NCBI GenBank assembly: GCA_903871935.1
Contig: CAIQIQ010000006.1
Span: 1 to 64,000 of the forward strand
Source of the DNA: an uncultured Phycisphaerales bacterium
Lineage (GTDB): Bacteria; Planctomycetota; Phycisphaerae; Tepidisphaerales; Tepidisphaeraceae
Direction of reading: 5' to 3'
Length of the DNA stretch: 64,000 nt
This document shows positions 40,178 to 48,198 of this stretch, one piece after another (positions within the stretch are counted from its first letter, which is position 1; each line of letters opens with the position of its first letter). The translations under genes were made by a program, and so were the position numbers. Under the pieces are notes generated by a model. It was not told the origin of the DNA. It did not search any database and saw only the letters and a list, made by a program, of their open reading frames with translations.

Positions 40178-42859
40178 ATGATTGAGGGGAAAGGCGCTAT
40201 CCTTGATGTCGCCCGGCGGCTCTCCCATGTTCTGGTTGCGTTCCTTGGCATGATCGCGGCGGGAGCCTGTGCAACGGAGTTTGTTGTCGCGCCTGACGGT
40301 AATGATCAGGACCCCGGCACGGTGGCGAGGCCACTGGCGACAATGGCCGGCGCCAAGGCGGCAGTGCAGCGCCTGCTGGCGGGCGGCGGGGAGGATGACA
40401 TCTCCGTGCTCTTTCGCGGGGGATCCTACCCGCAACTTACGCCGGTGGTCTTCGGGCCGGCGGATTCAGCGTGCGGGAAGCAGATGATCACCTATGCTGC
40501 CTATCCGGGCGAGATGCCGGTGTTCAGCGGCGGGCGGAAGATCAGCGGGTGGCAGAAGAAAGGGGCTGTCTGGACGGCGGCCATCCCCGAGGCGAAGGGC
40601 GGTAAATGGGTGTTCCGACGGCTGTATGTCGGCGATGAGCGGCGGCCGCTGGCGCGAATACCCAATGAGAGTGCGGAGGGACAGGCGGGCGATTTCTTTC
40701 GCGTGGCCGGCCCCGTGTCGGCCGACCCAAATGGCGCGTTCGCGTTCACCGCTGGGAATCTGCGCAAGTGGCCGGGATATGCGGGCGCCAACATTGTGGC
40801 GCTAAAGGACTGGGAGAGCTTCAGTATTCCTTTTGCCGCGATTGATGAGGAGAAGGCGGTTGCCACGCTGGCGGGCAAAGCGAAATGGCCGTTCAGAGAC
40901 GGCCAGCGGTACTTCGTGGAGAATCTGCCCGACGCGCTCGATGCACCGGGCGAGTGGTATCTCGAAGAGGCATCGGGCATCCTGTCGTATATCCCCAAGT
41001 CCGAGGAGGACATGGCGAAGCTGGAGGTAGTGGCGCCGGTCGCGACTGCGTTCATTACCGTCGCGGGCGATGGCAAGAATGGCAAGCCGGTGCAGGGGCT
41101 GCGCTTCAGGGGCCTGCATGTCAGGCATGGCGATTACATCCTTGAACCCAAGGGCCATAGTGACTGGCAGGCGGCCGAGAGTGTGCCGGCGATGGTGACC
41201 TTCACCGATGCGGATAACTGCACTTTTGAGCAGGGGGAGATCTCCGACATCGGCGGCTATGCCATTGAAGTGGGGCCGGGGTGCAATGGAGTGCGCATCG
41301 AGCAGAACGAGATGCGCGATCTTGGGGCAGGGGGCGTGAAAGTGCGCTCCGGATCATCCCGGACCACCATCCACAACAACTTCATCCACGATGGCGGCAA
41401 CGTATTCTTCGGCGGCACACCGATCCTCGTCCAGGACAGTGGCGAAAACACGATCACCCACAACGAGATCTGTGACTTCAACTGGATGGGCATCTGCGTC
41501 GGCTGGACGTGGGGCTTTCAGCCAAGCCACGCCCACAACAACACCATTGAGTACAATCATCTCCATCATTTGGGTCGCGGCGTGACCAGCGATATCGGCG
41601 CCATCTACACGCTGGGGATCTCTACCGGCACCACGATCCGCAATAACCTCATTCATCATGTCTGGGATCATCCCGAAGGCTATCTCGCCTGCGGCATCTA
41701 TCCCGATGAGGGAAGTACCGGCCTGCTGATCGAGAATAACATCGTCTACCAGACTTCCTGGGGTGGATTTCACTGCCACTATGGCCGCGACAACATCGTC
41801 CGCAACAACATCTTCGCCTTCGGCCGATCAGCGCAGATCCACATGGGCCGCGGCAAGGGATCGGGCGATGGCGCCAATTGGGTCGACCGCACCAATTCCA
41901 GCATGACCTTAGAGCACAACATCGTGCTGTATGATCGCGGCGATCTGTTCCGGCGCGATAGCGAATTGACGGCCGACTACAACCTGTATTGGAACATGGC
42001 CGGGCCGGTGGTGTTCCAGCCGGGTGTGGATTTGGCGAAGTGGCAGGCAAAGGGACGCGATGCTCACGGGGTAGTCGCCGATCCAAAGTTCGTCGATCCG
42101 ACGAGCGGCGATTTCCATCTCAAGCCCGATTCGCCCGCTTTGGCCCTGGGGTTCAAACCGATCGACATGAGCACGGTGGGGCTGGTGGGCGATGCGGCGT
42201 GGATTGACAAGCCGCGGCAGATTCAGCGGGCGCCGGTGGTGATTCCCGCATACAAGGACATCCGTGTGCTTGAGGCGATTGACGATGGCTTTGAGACCAC
42301 GCGTCCGGGGCTTCCGCCGCGAGATGGTCAGGTGAATGGCGCTACGGGCAATGCGTGGATACGGGTTACGGGCGAAGTGGCGGCCGAGGGCAGCCGCAGC
42401 CTGAAGTTCCGGGATGCCCCGGGGCTGACCAATGCCTACGACCCGCACATCTTCTATACGCTTGACGCAGCCAAAGGTGTGACCAGGGCATCGTTCGATA
42501 TCCGCATGGAGAAGGGCGCGATCTGCTTCCACGAATGGCGCGACTGGAGCGTGAACCCGTACATCGTCGGCCCATCGCTCTTGTTCGATGCAGAAGGTGG
42601 TCTGGCCGCCAATGGGAAGAAGCTGATGACCGTGCCGCCAGGTCAGTGGGTCCACATCAGCATCGAGTGTCCGCTGGGGGTGAAGGCTGATGGGACATAC
42701 AAGCTGACGGTTGCGGTGCCGGGGCAGGAGGCGCAGACGTTCGAGAAGCAGGGGTGCGACAAGCGCTTCGCACACATCACCTGGCTCGGCTTCAGCAGCA
42801 TGGCGACGGAATCCACCACTTTCTATATCGACAATCTGAAGTTCGCGGCTAAGCCATAG
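40178..42859 (+). CDS. secreted right-handed parallel beta-helix protein
   Basis: An 893-residue exported protein. A signal-like N-terminus (about 1-32, with the hydrophobic stretch HVLVAFLGMIAAGACA) precedes TEFVVAPDGNDQDPGT, the start typical of parallel beta-helix polysaccharide-active proteins. The body (about 350-600) contains repeated N-rich turns (NNFIHDGGN, TIEYNHLHH, IENNIVYQ, IVRNNIF) that mark PbH1 coils. A C-terminal domain from about 700 is a beta-sandwich, possibly carbohydrate-binding. Such proteins are polysaccharide lyases or glycan isomerases/hydrolases. Start ATG 40178 follows GAGG at 40166; earlier ATGs at 40123 and 40148 are in frame but lack a ribosome site. It begins 74 bases after the GH42-like gene. 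Confidence 0.85.
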   Translation: MIEGKGAILDVARRLSHVLVAFLGMIAAGACATEFVVAPDGNDQDPGTVARPLATMAGAKAAVQRLLAGGGEDDISVLFRGGSYPQLTPVVFGPADSACGKQMITYAAYPGEMPVFSGGRKISGWQKKGAVWTAAIPEAKGGKWVFRRLYVGDERRPLARIPNESAEGQAGDFFRVAGPVSADPNGAFAFTAGNLRKWPGYAGANIVALKDWESFSIPFAAIDEEKAVATLAGKAKWPFRDGQRYFVENLPDALDAPGEWYLEEASGILSYIPKSEEDMAKLEVVAPVATAFITVAGDGKNGKPVQGLRFRGLHVRHGDYILEPKGHSDWQAAESVPAMVTFTDADNCTFEQGEISDIGGYAIEVGPGCNGVRIEQNEMRDLGAGGVKVRSGSSRTTIHNNFIHDGGNVFFGGTPILVQDSGENTITHNEICDFNWMGICVGWTWGFQPSHAHNNTIEYNHLHHLGRGVTSDIGAIYTLGISTGTTIRNNLIHHVWDHPEGYLACGIYPDEGSTGLLIENNIVYQTSWGGFHCHYGRDNIVRNNIFAFGRSAQIHMGRGKGSGDGANWVDRTNSSMTLEHNIVLYDRGDLFRRDSELTADYNLYWNMAGPVVFQPGVDLAKWQAKGRDAHGVVADPKFVDPTSGDFHLKPDSPALALGFKPIDMSTVGLVGDAAWIDKPRQIQRAPVVIPAYKDIRVLEAIDDGFETTRPGLPPRDGQVNGATGNAWIRVTGEVAAEGSRSLKFRDAPGLTNAYDPHIFYTLDAAKGVTRASFDIRMEKGAICFHEWRDWSVNPYIVGPSLLFDAEGGLAANGKKLMTVPPGQWVHISIECPLGVKADGTYKLTVAVPGQEAQTFEKQGCDKRFAHITWLGFSSMATESTTFYIDNLKFAAKP

Positions 42860-42980
42860 GGGCGATCCTTGGACTTGGCGGTGCTCGAAGCAGAGGTCTT
42901 GGCGGTCGGTGATGCCGTGGCACTCGGAGGACCGCGACGCTAGGATTAGGCTGTGGCGTGTGCCGCAGAAATGGATGGAT

Positions 42981-43256
42981 ATGGTCGCACCTAACAGCAG
43001 CCTTGATCACGTACTAGATCTGGCCTCGCATCTGACGCCGCGAGAGCAGGCGGAGTTGCTGGTGCGCGTCGGCCAGCGGCTCGAGCGCCTGTTTGACCAA
43101 GCGCCGGGAGGGGGCTCAGCGCAAGCGATTCTGCGGGCCGTCGACGCGCCGCCCCATGTCGACACGGAGGCTGTTGACGACATGGAGGCCGCAATAGAGA
43201 AGGGGCGCCTTCCGGTCCGAGCGGCCGGTCCTTTTGATGCACGTGACCCGCGATGA
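42981..43256 (+). CDS. VapB-like antitoxin
   Basis: A 91-residue protein directly before a PIN-domain toxin, overlapping it by four bases. The predicted helical N-terminus (SSLDHVLDLASHLTPREQAELLVRVGQRLE) and the acidic C-terminal tail fit an antitoxin. It does not match an AbrB or ribbon-helix-helix domain clearly, so the identification rests mainly on coupling. The frame is open to 42909, but ATG 42981 gives the better start. Confidence 0.7.
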   Translation: MVAPNSSLDHVLDLASHLTPREQAELLVRVGQRLERLFDQAPGGGSAQAILRAVDAPPHVDTEAVDDMEAAIEKGRLPVRAAGPFDARDPR

Positions 43257-43660
43257 TCTACCTTCTCGACACCAATGCGGTCAGTGACCTGATGCGAGAG
43301 AGTCCCGATGTCCGGCGCCGGTTGAATGCCATCGCTCCGGCTGATCGGGCGATTACGTGTACGATCGTTCGTGGTGAGATCCTCTATGGCATTAGTCGCC
43401 TCGTTCCTGGCAAACGGAAGGACGACTTGATCGCCAAGTCAGGCGGTGTGTTTGCCGTCCTCCCCTGTGAGCCCATTCCGACATTGGCCGGTGATCTCTA
43501 TGGTGGCTTGAAGGTGGTTCAGCAGGCCAAAGGCCTATCCCTTGATGAGAACGACCTGTGGATCGCGGCGACCGCGTTAGCGCTTGGTGCGACTCTCGTC
43601 ACGCGAGACCATGATTACAGCCGCATCGAAGGGCTGAGCGTGCAGGACTGGACGGCGTAG
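43253..43660 (+). CDS. VapC-type PIN-domain ribonuclease toxin
   Basis: A 135-residue PIN-domain RNase. Seen: the first acidic residue in LLDTNAVSDL at residue 6, a second in IVRGEILYGI near 43, and the third and fourth in LSLDENDLWIAATAL near 97 and VTRDHDYSRIEGL near 118. These match the VapC active site. It starts within the VapB stop region (ATGA). tRNA or rRNA cleavage is usual for VapC but not shown here. Confidence 0.94.
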   Translation: MIYLLDTNAVSDLMRESPDVRRRLNAIAPADRAITCTIVRGEILYGISRLVPGKRKDDLIAKSGGVFAVLPCEPIPTLAGDLYGGLKVVQQAKGLSLDENDLWIAATALALGATLVTRDHDYSRIEGLSVQDWTA

Positions 43661-43734
43661 GAGTGCGGTGGAGAATCGCGTGGGACGTCGTGGCGTTTTG
43701 ATTGATCGCCATGGCTCCGGTACGGTCAATGGGC

Positions 43735-44496
43735 ATGGCGGTTCGCCTGCACATCCTCAGTGATCTCCATAGCGAGTTTGGCGACGAGTCTGCGCTGAGA
43801 ACCCCGGCGGATGTGGTGGTGTTGGCGGGAGACATCGGGGTGCGCCGGTCGGGGTTGGAGTACGCGAAGCGGCAGTTCGCCGATACACCGGTGATCTACG
43901 TGGCCGGGAATCATGAATACTACGGAAGCGCGATCCCGCATTTGACCGACAAACTTCGTGTTGCGACGGCAGACACGAACATCCGTTTCCTGGAAAACGA
44001 ATCCGTTGTGCTCAACGGCGTGCGGTTCCTCGGGGGCACTTTGTGGACGGACATGTGTTTGCTCGGGCGCGATAGTCTGCCGATGGTGCTGGAGGAGACC
44101 AAACGCATGATGACCGACTGTCGGCGGATTCGTCGCAGCCCGCAATTCCGGAAGTTTAGTGGGAAGGACATGGCGCATTTCCACCGCCTGAGCGTCGAAT
44201 GGCTGGCCGCGCAGCTCGCTCAACCGCACGAGGGGCCAACGGTTGTCATTACGCACCATGCGCCTAGTGCCCGGTCCCTTGCGGAGAACTATCGGGAAGA
44301 TTTGTTGTGCCCGGTCTATGCAAGCGACATGGATGCCTTCGTTGAGCAGAGCGGAGCAGCGCTGTGGGTACATGGGCATACTCACCGATGCGTGGACTAC
44401 CACATCGGGCAGACCCGCGTGATCAGCAATCAGCGTGGATATCCGGGTGAGATGCCCGAGGGATTCCGGGCGGACTTGGTGGTCGAGGTCGCATAG
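43735..44496 (+). CDS. metallophosphoesterase (calcineurin-like)
   Basis: A 253-residue calcineurin-like metallophosphoesterase. All metal-binding motifs are visible: SDLHSEF near residue 8, LAGDIGV near 35, YVAGNHEYYG near 57, ITHHAPSA near 175 and WVHGHTHRCVDY near 212. The natural phosphodiester or phosphomonoester substrate is unknown. ATG 43735 is chosen because the first motif begins a few residues later; the frame is open to 43702. It follows the VapBC pair on the same strand by 74 bases. Confidence 0.9.
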   Translation: MAVRLHILSDLHSEFGDESALRTPADVVVLAGDIGVRRSGLEYAKRQFADTPVIYVAGNHEYYGSAIPHLTDKLRVATADTNIRFLENESVVLNGVRFLGGTLWTDMCLLGRDSLPMVLEETKRMMTDCRRIRRSPQFRKFSGKDMAHFHRLSVEWLAAQLAQPHEGPTVVITHHAPSARSLAENYREDLLCPVYASDMDAFVEQSGAALWVHGHTHRCVDYHIGQTRVISNQRGYPGEMPEGFRADLVVEVA

Positions 44497-44654
44497 CCCG
44501 TGGAAGCTGGGGGCGGCGCAACCCGCCCGAGCGCACGATTCACGCACAGTCATTCAGGTGGCGTTCCGGCGGAGCCCGTGGAGGACGGCAGGCGGGATAA
44601 GTGGCGCCGGGGTTGCTCCAAGCAGGTCGGGCTCGGCGCGGATTCCCCGGTTGA

Positions 44655-45833
44655 TCATGCCTTCCCACGAGGTCTTGTCCTCTTTGTCTTTTGCAGTTTC
44701 CCCTTCCTCTGTGGCCGCCACAGGCCATCTGGCGTGCCGTCTTTGCGGATAGTCTTGTTCGTCAGTGGATCGATCGAAATCGCCGCCGGCGGTTCGTCAA
44801 AAATGGGGTTGATCCGGCCGTTCACCCACATCGGGCTCGAGTCGACCTTAACCCCAAACTCCTCACGCTGCCGCCGCTCAACCTCGTGGGCGAAGTAGTC
44901 CGCGTCGCGCTCCAGGAAATGCCGCACCTTGGATGGCGCGATCCTCAACCACTCGGGACGCTGCACCTCTTTGCCGTAAAGCATCCCGCTCGAAAGATAG
45001 CGGATGGCGTGGCTCCATGCTGATTCGAGATTCGCCCGCGTCGCACCCGAAAATCCCATAATGCCGTGGCACCCTCGGCAGGCAAGGGCCGGTGGCCGCC
45101 TCAAAGTCAGAGCCGCCTCGTCCGGCGGGATCGGGATCTTTTGGAGCAAGGCGAAATCCGGCAGGTCCAGGGGCAGGTACAGACTCTGCGCTCTGCGTTG
45201 GCACCCCGGACACAGCCACCTCCAACCCAAGAATCTACCGCCACGCCTCTTGTCATGGATTGGGACGCGCGCAACTTCCGACTCCAACTCCTCTGGAATA
45301 GCCGCCGCGACATCGCCCAACAGGCCATCCCACATACGCTCCGCGCCCAGGTGTCTGGTGCCCTTCCCGCAGGGGTCAAAGTCACCTCGCGTATGGACCA
45401 GCGGAACCGGAAAGCCCCGTTGCCCGCCCAGCCCGGGGATGTATCGCACGCCCAGTCGATGATCCCGAATCATCCGATACATCGCGCTTGGGGCAACTCC
45501 CAGAATCCCCGCCGCCTTGTGCATGTCCATCCCGGGAGCCGGGATGTCGACCAGCGTGGTCAGAAACTTCAGCAAGTGCGAATCCAGCACCACACGGTGC
45601 TCCCTCTCCCTGCCCTCGTCCGTCGCGCTGGTGGGACAGATGACCGCTCTCATTGGTGTGATCCTCGTGTCGTTCGCCCTCACGGCCGCGCAGAACGGCC
45701 GCGGCGGCCGCGCATCGGCCAAAGCTCGCCGCCGCGCCAGCCGCGCCCGAAATTCATCCTCGTCCGCCAGAACCCCTGGCCCAACGCGCGCCCACGCTTC
45801 ACCCATGAGACGATAGATATCCGCCGCTGACAT
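44655..45833 (-). CDS. unknown protein with helix-turn-helix-like segment and a CxxC zinc ribbon
   Basis: A 392-residue protein that I do not recognise. Near residue 105 KAAGILGVAPSAMYRMIRDH looks like a helix-turn-helix of the excisionase or MerR type. Two CxxC pairs, CPGC near 210 and CRGC near 255, look like a zinc ribbon. The C-terminal 130 residues are basic and aromatic (SAWSHAIRYLSSGML, EYFAHEV-like and RPRGKA at the end), which suggests nucleic-acid binding. Immediately upstream lies an inverted repeat that masks its ribosome binding site. The gene sits inside an accessory stretch with decayed toxin and transposase remnants, so a mobile-element-linked role is possible but unproven. 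Confidence 0.72.
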   Translation of the reverse strand: MSAADIYRLMGEAWARVGPGVLADEDEFRARLARRRALADARPPRPFCAAVRANDTRITPMRAVICPTSATDEGREREHRVVLDSHLLKFLTTLVDIPAPGMDMHKAAGILGVAPSAMYRMIRDHRLGVRYIPGLGGQRGFPVPLVHTRGDFDPCGKGTRHLGAERMWDGLLGDVAAAIPEELESEVARVPIHDKRRGGRFLGWRWLCPGCQRRAQSLYLPLDLPDFALLQKIPIPPDEAALTLRRPPALACRGCHGIMGFSGATRANLESAWSHAIRYLSSGMLYGKEVQRPEWLRIAPSKVRHFLERDADYFAHEVERRQREEFGVKVDSSPMWVNGRINPIFDEPPAAISIDPLTNKTIRKDGTPDGLWRPQRKGKLQKTKRTRPRGKA

Positions 45834-45875
45834 AGTGCCTCCAACGTATCAGGAGGCACTGACAACATACTGTCA
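45834..45875 (-). promoter_or_regulatory. paired inverted repeats covering the ribosome binding site of the zinc-ribbon gene
   Basis: On the minus strand, directly before the ATG at 45833, AGTGCCTCC and GGAGGCACT form a perfect 9-bp stem with a 9-base loop (45834-45860). The GGAGG in the right arm is the ribosome binding site of the gene, so the folded form would hide it. Just upstream TGACA and TGTCA (45860-45875) form a second short inverted repeat. Either could be a protein operator, an RNA switch or both. Confidence 0.6.
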
Positions 45876-46019
45876 TCACCTCGAGATGGAATCTGCGCGA
45901 ATAACCTGGCCCTCGTCACTGGGTCCACGCACAATAATGTTGAGGCTAAGAGCGTGTGTAGCCAGCCGGTCTTCCCCATCCGCCTCGGCTTCGCGCCGAA
46001 CGATCAAGGTCCGCTTCAT
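45876..46019 (-). pseudogene. truncated ParE/RelE-like toxin
   Basis: The frame begins MKRTLIVRREAEAD, the usual start of ParE toxins, at ATG 46019 and overlaps the antitoxin stop by four bases. After these 14 residues the sequence departs from the family, and the frame ends after 47 codons. The rest of the toxin (about 80 residues) is missing, so only the 5' end of the gene remains. The break near 45977 is a deletion or replacement junction. Confidence 0.6.
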
Positions 46020-46243
46020 CGTGACTTCCTGAGGATCCGCGACTTGACTTTCGCCCAAGAGGAACCCGCCTTAGGGTTCTTGCGATAGGCGGCAAGCCGA
46101 CGGTCCAATTCAGCTCCCTGCGCGGCTGACAGAGGGATGTCCTTCCCATCATCGGCCAAGCTGTCCCACAACTGCTCCACCGCCAGGATGCGCTCTGCTG
46201 GCGGCAGGCGTTTGAGCGTCGTTACGGCATTTGCCATGGTCAT
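46016..46243 (-). CDS. addiction-module antitoxin of the Unstab_antitox (PF09720) type
   Basis: A 75-residue acidic protein with the pattern LPPAERILAVEQLWDSLADD near residue 12 and LSAAQGAELDRRLAAYRKNP near 38, which is typical of the PF09720 addiction-module component. It is the upstream partner of a ParE-type toxin, and the residual toxin start overlaps its stop codon. The start is ATG 46243 (MTMANAV), not the upstream in-frame codons. With the toxin lost, it may be an orphan remnant without toxic partner. Confidence 0.84.
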   Translation of the reverse strand: MTMANAVTTLKRLPPAERILAVEQLWDSLADDGKDIPLSAAQGAELDRRLAAYRKNPKAGSSWAKVKSRILRKSR

Positions 46244-46283
46244 GCAGTGTATTCTATACCCGCCGGGCACGGTCTCAAAAACG

Positions 46284-46478
46284 GCCACCTGGGCACACAA
46301 GGTGAATGAGCCGATCAAGACAGCGGAATTGGACCCGCTGCGGCTTCGCATTCAGCGTGAGCGGCCGTATGGTGATGCAGCCTGGACACCCCATGCAGTC
46401 AGGCGGATGGGCCTGGAATGGACGATTCGCGACCGCGGCCGGCCCAAACGCCAGGCAGCGGTAGAGAAGAAGCGGTGA
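46284..46478 (+). pseudogene. C-terminal remnant of a RAYT transposase
   Basis: The frame segment WAHKVNEPIKTAELDPLRLR followed by IQRERPYGDAAW and MGLEWTIRDRGRPKR matches the C-terminal domain of RAYT proteins, as seen at the end of the intact copy near 13440-13530. The N-terminal catalytic region is absent; the upstream part of the frame is an antisense shadow of the antitoxin gene. It is a decayed fragment, probably left after deletion or recombination. Confidence 0.7.
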
Positions 46479-46532
46479 ACCATGCGCAATCAATGTGGGA
46501 TGTCCCCTTTTCCTGACCCGGAGTACGAAAGT

Positions 46533-47165
46533 ATGAACTTAACTATCAAACCACTCTCACCCGATCTTGCTGCTGATTTCCTTGACTTTTTCGATAACCG
46601 TGCCTTTACGGACAATTCGCCCATGCAACCGTGCTACTGCTGTCGTCCTCAGATGACCGCCGAGCAGGAAGAGGTTGAATTGTTGAGCATGATCAGGGCC
46701 AATAAAGGAACCATGCCCCGTGACATTCCCGGCTTCAAGTTAGCGCTCCGTGGAATTGCAGAAAAGCAAATCCAGTCAGGTTCCATGCGGGGATACTTGG
46801 CATTTACCGGTGGCGTATCTATTGGTTGGTGCAATGCGAACGACAAGGCTAACTATACAGACTTGGCATTTGGCGAGTGTGTCAGAGGCACTTTCGACAC
46901 CACGATTCGTGAGCGGGCAAAGTCTGTTCTGTGCTTTGAGATTGCCCCGGAATACCGGGGCAAAGGTATTGCAACCGCTCTGCTCTCTCGCATTTGTGAG
47001 GACGCAACGATAGAAGGATTCGATGTGGTTGAAGGCTATCCCCATCTGCATGACCACCGTGAGGCCTACGATTTCACCGGACCGGTTAGGTTGTTTGAAA
47101 AAGCCGGGTTTGTGAAGGTTGTGGAACTGGGGCAGGTGGCGGTTATGCGGAAGCGGTTGAGGTGA
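46533..47165 (+). CDS. GNAT family acetyltransferase of atypical composition
   Basis: A 210-residue GNAT N-acetyltransferase. The acetyl-CoA-binding motif A is CFEIAPEYRGKGIATALLSR near 137, followed by a typical helix and FEKAGFVKVVELGQ near 190. The N-terminal part has CYCC near 32, an uncommon cysteine cluster. The acceptor substrate is unknown. Codon use is richer in A/T than in neighbours, and the pattern resembles GNAT proteins of Firmicutes, which suggests transfer. GGAGT at 46519 is spaced about ten bases from ATG 46533, which favours that start over 46482. Confidence 0.88.
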   Translation: MNLTIKPLSPDLAADFLDFFDNRAFTDNSPMQPCYCCRPQMTAEQEEVELLSMIRANKGTMPRDIPGFKLALRGIAEKQIQSGSMRGYLAFTGGVSIGWCNANDKANYTDLAFGECVRGTFDTTIRERAKSVLCFEIAPEYRGKGIATALLSRICEDATIEGFDVVEGYPHLHDHREAYDFTGPVRLFEKAGFVKVVELGQVAVMRKRLR

Positions 47166-47170
47166 CGATG

Positions 47171-47331
47171 GGGATTCCTAAGGGGACGCAGATAGTGACA
47201 ACCGGCCGGCTTGGCGCGATTCGTTTGGGCACCCCAATGCAGCGGGATTCCTAGGGGGACGCAGATAGTGACAACCCAGATAGTGACAACCGGCCGGCTT
47301 GGCGCGATTCGTTTGGGCACCCCAATGCAGC
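47171..47331 (+). repeat. imperfect tandem duplication with internal 15-base duplication
   Basis: A 73-base unit at 47171-47243 is repeated at 47244-47331. The two copies begin GGGATTCCTA and end CCCCAATGCAGC. The second copy differs by one or two bases near its start and has an extra 15-base unit, CAGATAGTGACAACC, immediately repeated. The unit contains the palindrome CCGGCCGG and a TTGGGCACCCCAA motif. It abuts the 5' end of the broken higB at 47325. Confidence 0.85.
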
Positions 47332-47564
47332 AGACCAGCACGGCAGGTGAACGCGAGAAGTCGGTTCTGGAGCACTTCCGCCACTTCCAGCTCCATCCGC
47401 AGGATCGAATTGACGATCTCGGAAGGGCTGCCGCCTGCCCCTTGTCTGGCCGACGCCAGGCCGCGCTGCACGTCCCGGCTGACTATCAGGGGCAGGTGAT
47501 GCTGGTCCTGGCGCTGCTCACGCATGGTCAGTATGACAAAGAGCAGTGGAAGGAATGGTGGTAG
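47325..47564 (+). pseudogene. 5'-disrupted HigB-like toxin
   Basis: A frame of 79 codons from ATG 47325 ends in YQGQVMLVLALLTHGQYDK then EQWKEWW, which matches the C-terminal signature of the HigB at 27216. The N-terminal half does not match the family, and the frame begins inside the tandem repeat. Either the 5' end was replaced by the repeat or the toxin is highly divergent. The antitoxin gene follows two bases after its stop, so the original pair layout is preserved. Confidence 0.55.
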
Positions 47565-47566
47565 AT

Positions 47567-48010
47567 ATGGCTTCGACACTACGGAAAGACCGAGTCGTGG
47601 ACTCCTACATGAAGCATATCCACGCGTTTGCGCTCAAGCGGATCAGGACGGCGGCCGACCATGCCGCGGCGAAGAAGGTTTATCTTCGTCTGTCGGGCGG
47701 CAAAGCGGATCAGGGTACGCGGCAGTACCTGGAGGTGCTGGTTGATCTGATTGCGGATTTCGAGAGCCGGATGGAGGAGCACGCTGGCTCCGCGGATATC
47801 ACGGCCGCCGAACTGGTTCAGCATCGCCTGCAGGAGCGCGGCATGTCGGTAAGCGAACTGGCCCGCCAGACGGGTATGCAGCAGTCGAAATTGTCGGAGA
47901 TGCTTAGTGGGCGGCGTGACTGGAGCAAGGCGGCGATCCGCGGCATCTCGCGGATGTTCAGCATCCGCGCGGAAAGATTCCTGGTGGGAGATGGTCACCC
48001 CAAGCAGTAG
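47567..48010 (+). CDS. XRE family antitoxin (HigA-like)
   Basis: A 147-residue antitoxin with an N-terminal helical toxin-binding region and a C-terminal XRE domain (about 90-140, [20 protein letters not shown]). The conserved [19 protein letters not shown] helix near 50 matches the antitoxin at 27521, so both belong to the same HigA subfamily. ATG 47567 lies two bases after the broken toxin stop; GGAATGG upstream is its ribosome binding site. With the toxin apparently broken, it may still act as a DNA-binding repressor. Confidence 0.88.
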   Translation: MASTLRKDRVVDSYMKHIHAFALKRIRTAADHAAAKKVYLRLSGGKADQGTRQYLEVLVDLIADFESRMEEHAGSADITAAELVQHRLQERGMSVSELARQTGMQQSKLSEMLSGRRDWSKAAIRGISRMFSIRAERFLVGDGHPKQ

Positions 48011-48198
48011 CGTTCTTTGGTCCCACTACCCCAATAGGTTGCGGTCAGCCGTGTTTCTCTCGCGGTAGCGGGGTACTGCGTCCCATGGTGGTGAACGCAT
48101 GTCGAATCATGCGTGTGGCTGTCCTCGCGACCGCTGACGCTACAGGTTCGGCGAACCTGTGCTACGTGCCCGCAAGCGGCGAAATCCATTTCCCCTTG

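Noticed and set aside
46137..46478. 113-residue plus-strand frame as a whole gene
   Set aside because: Only its C-terminal half resembles RAYT; the first half is antisense to the antitoxin gene, so only 46284-46478 was kept, as a remnant.
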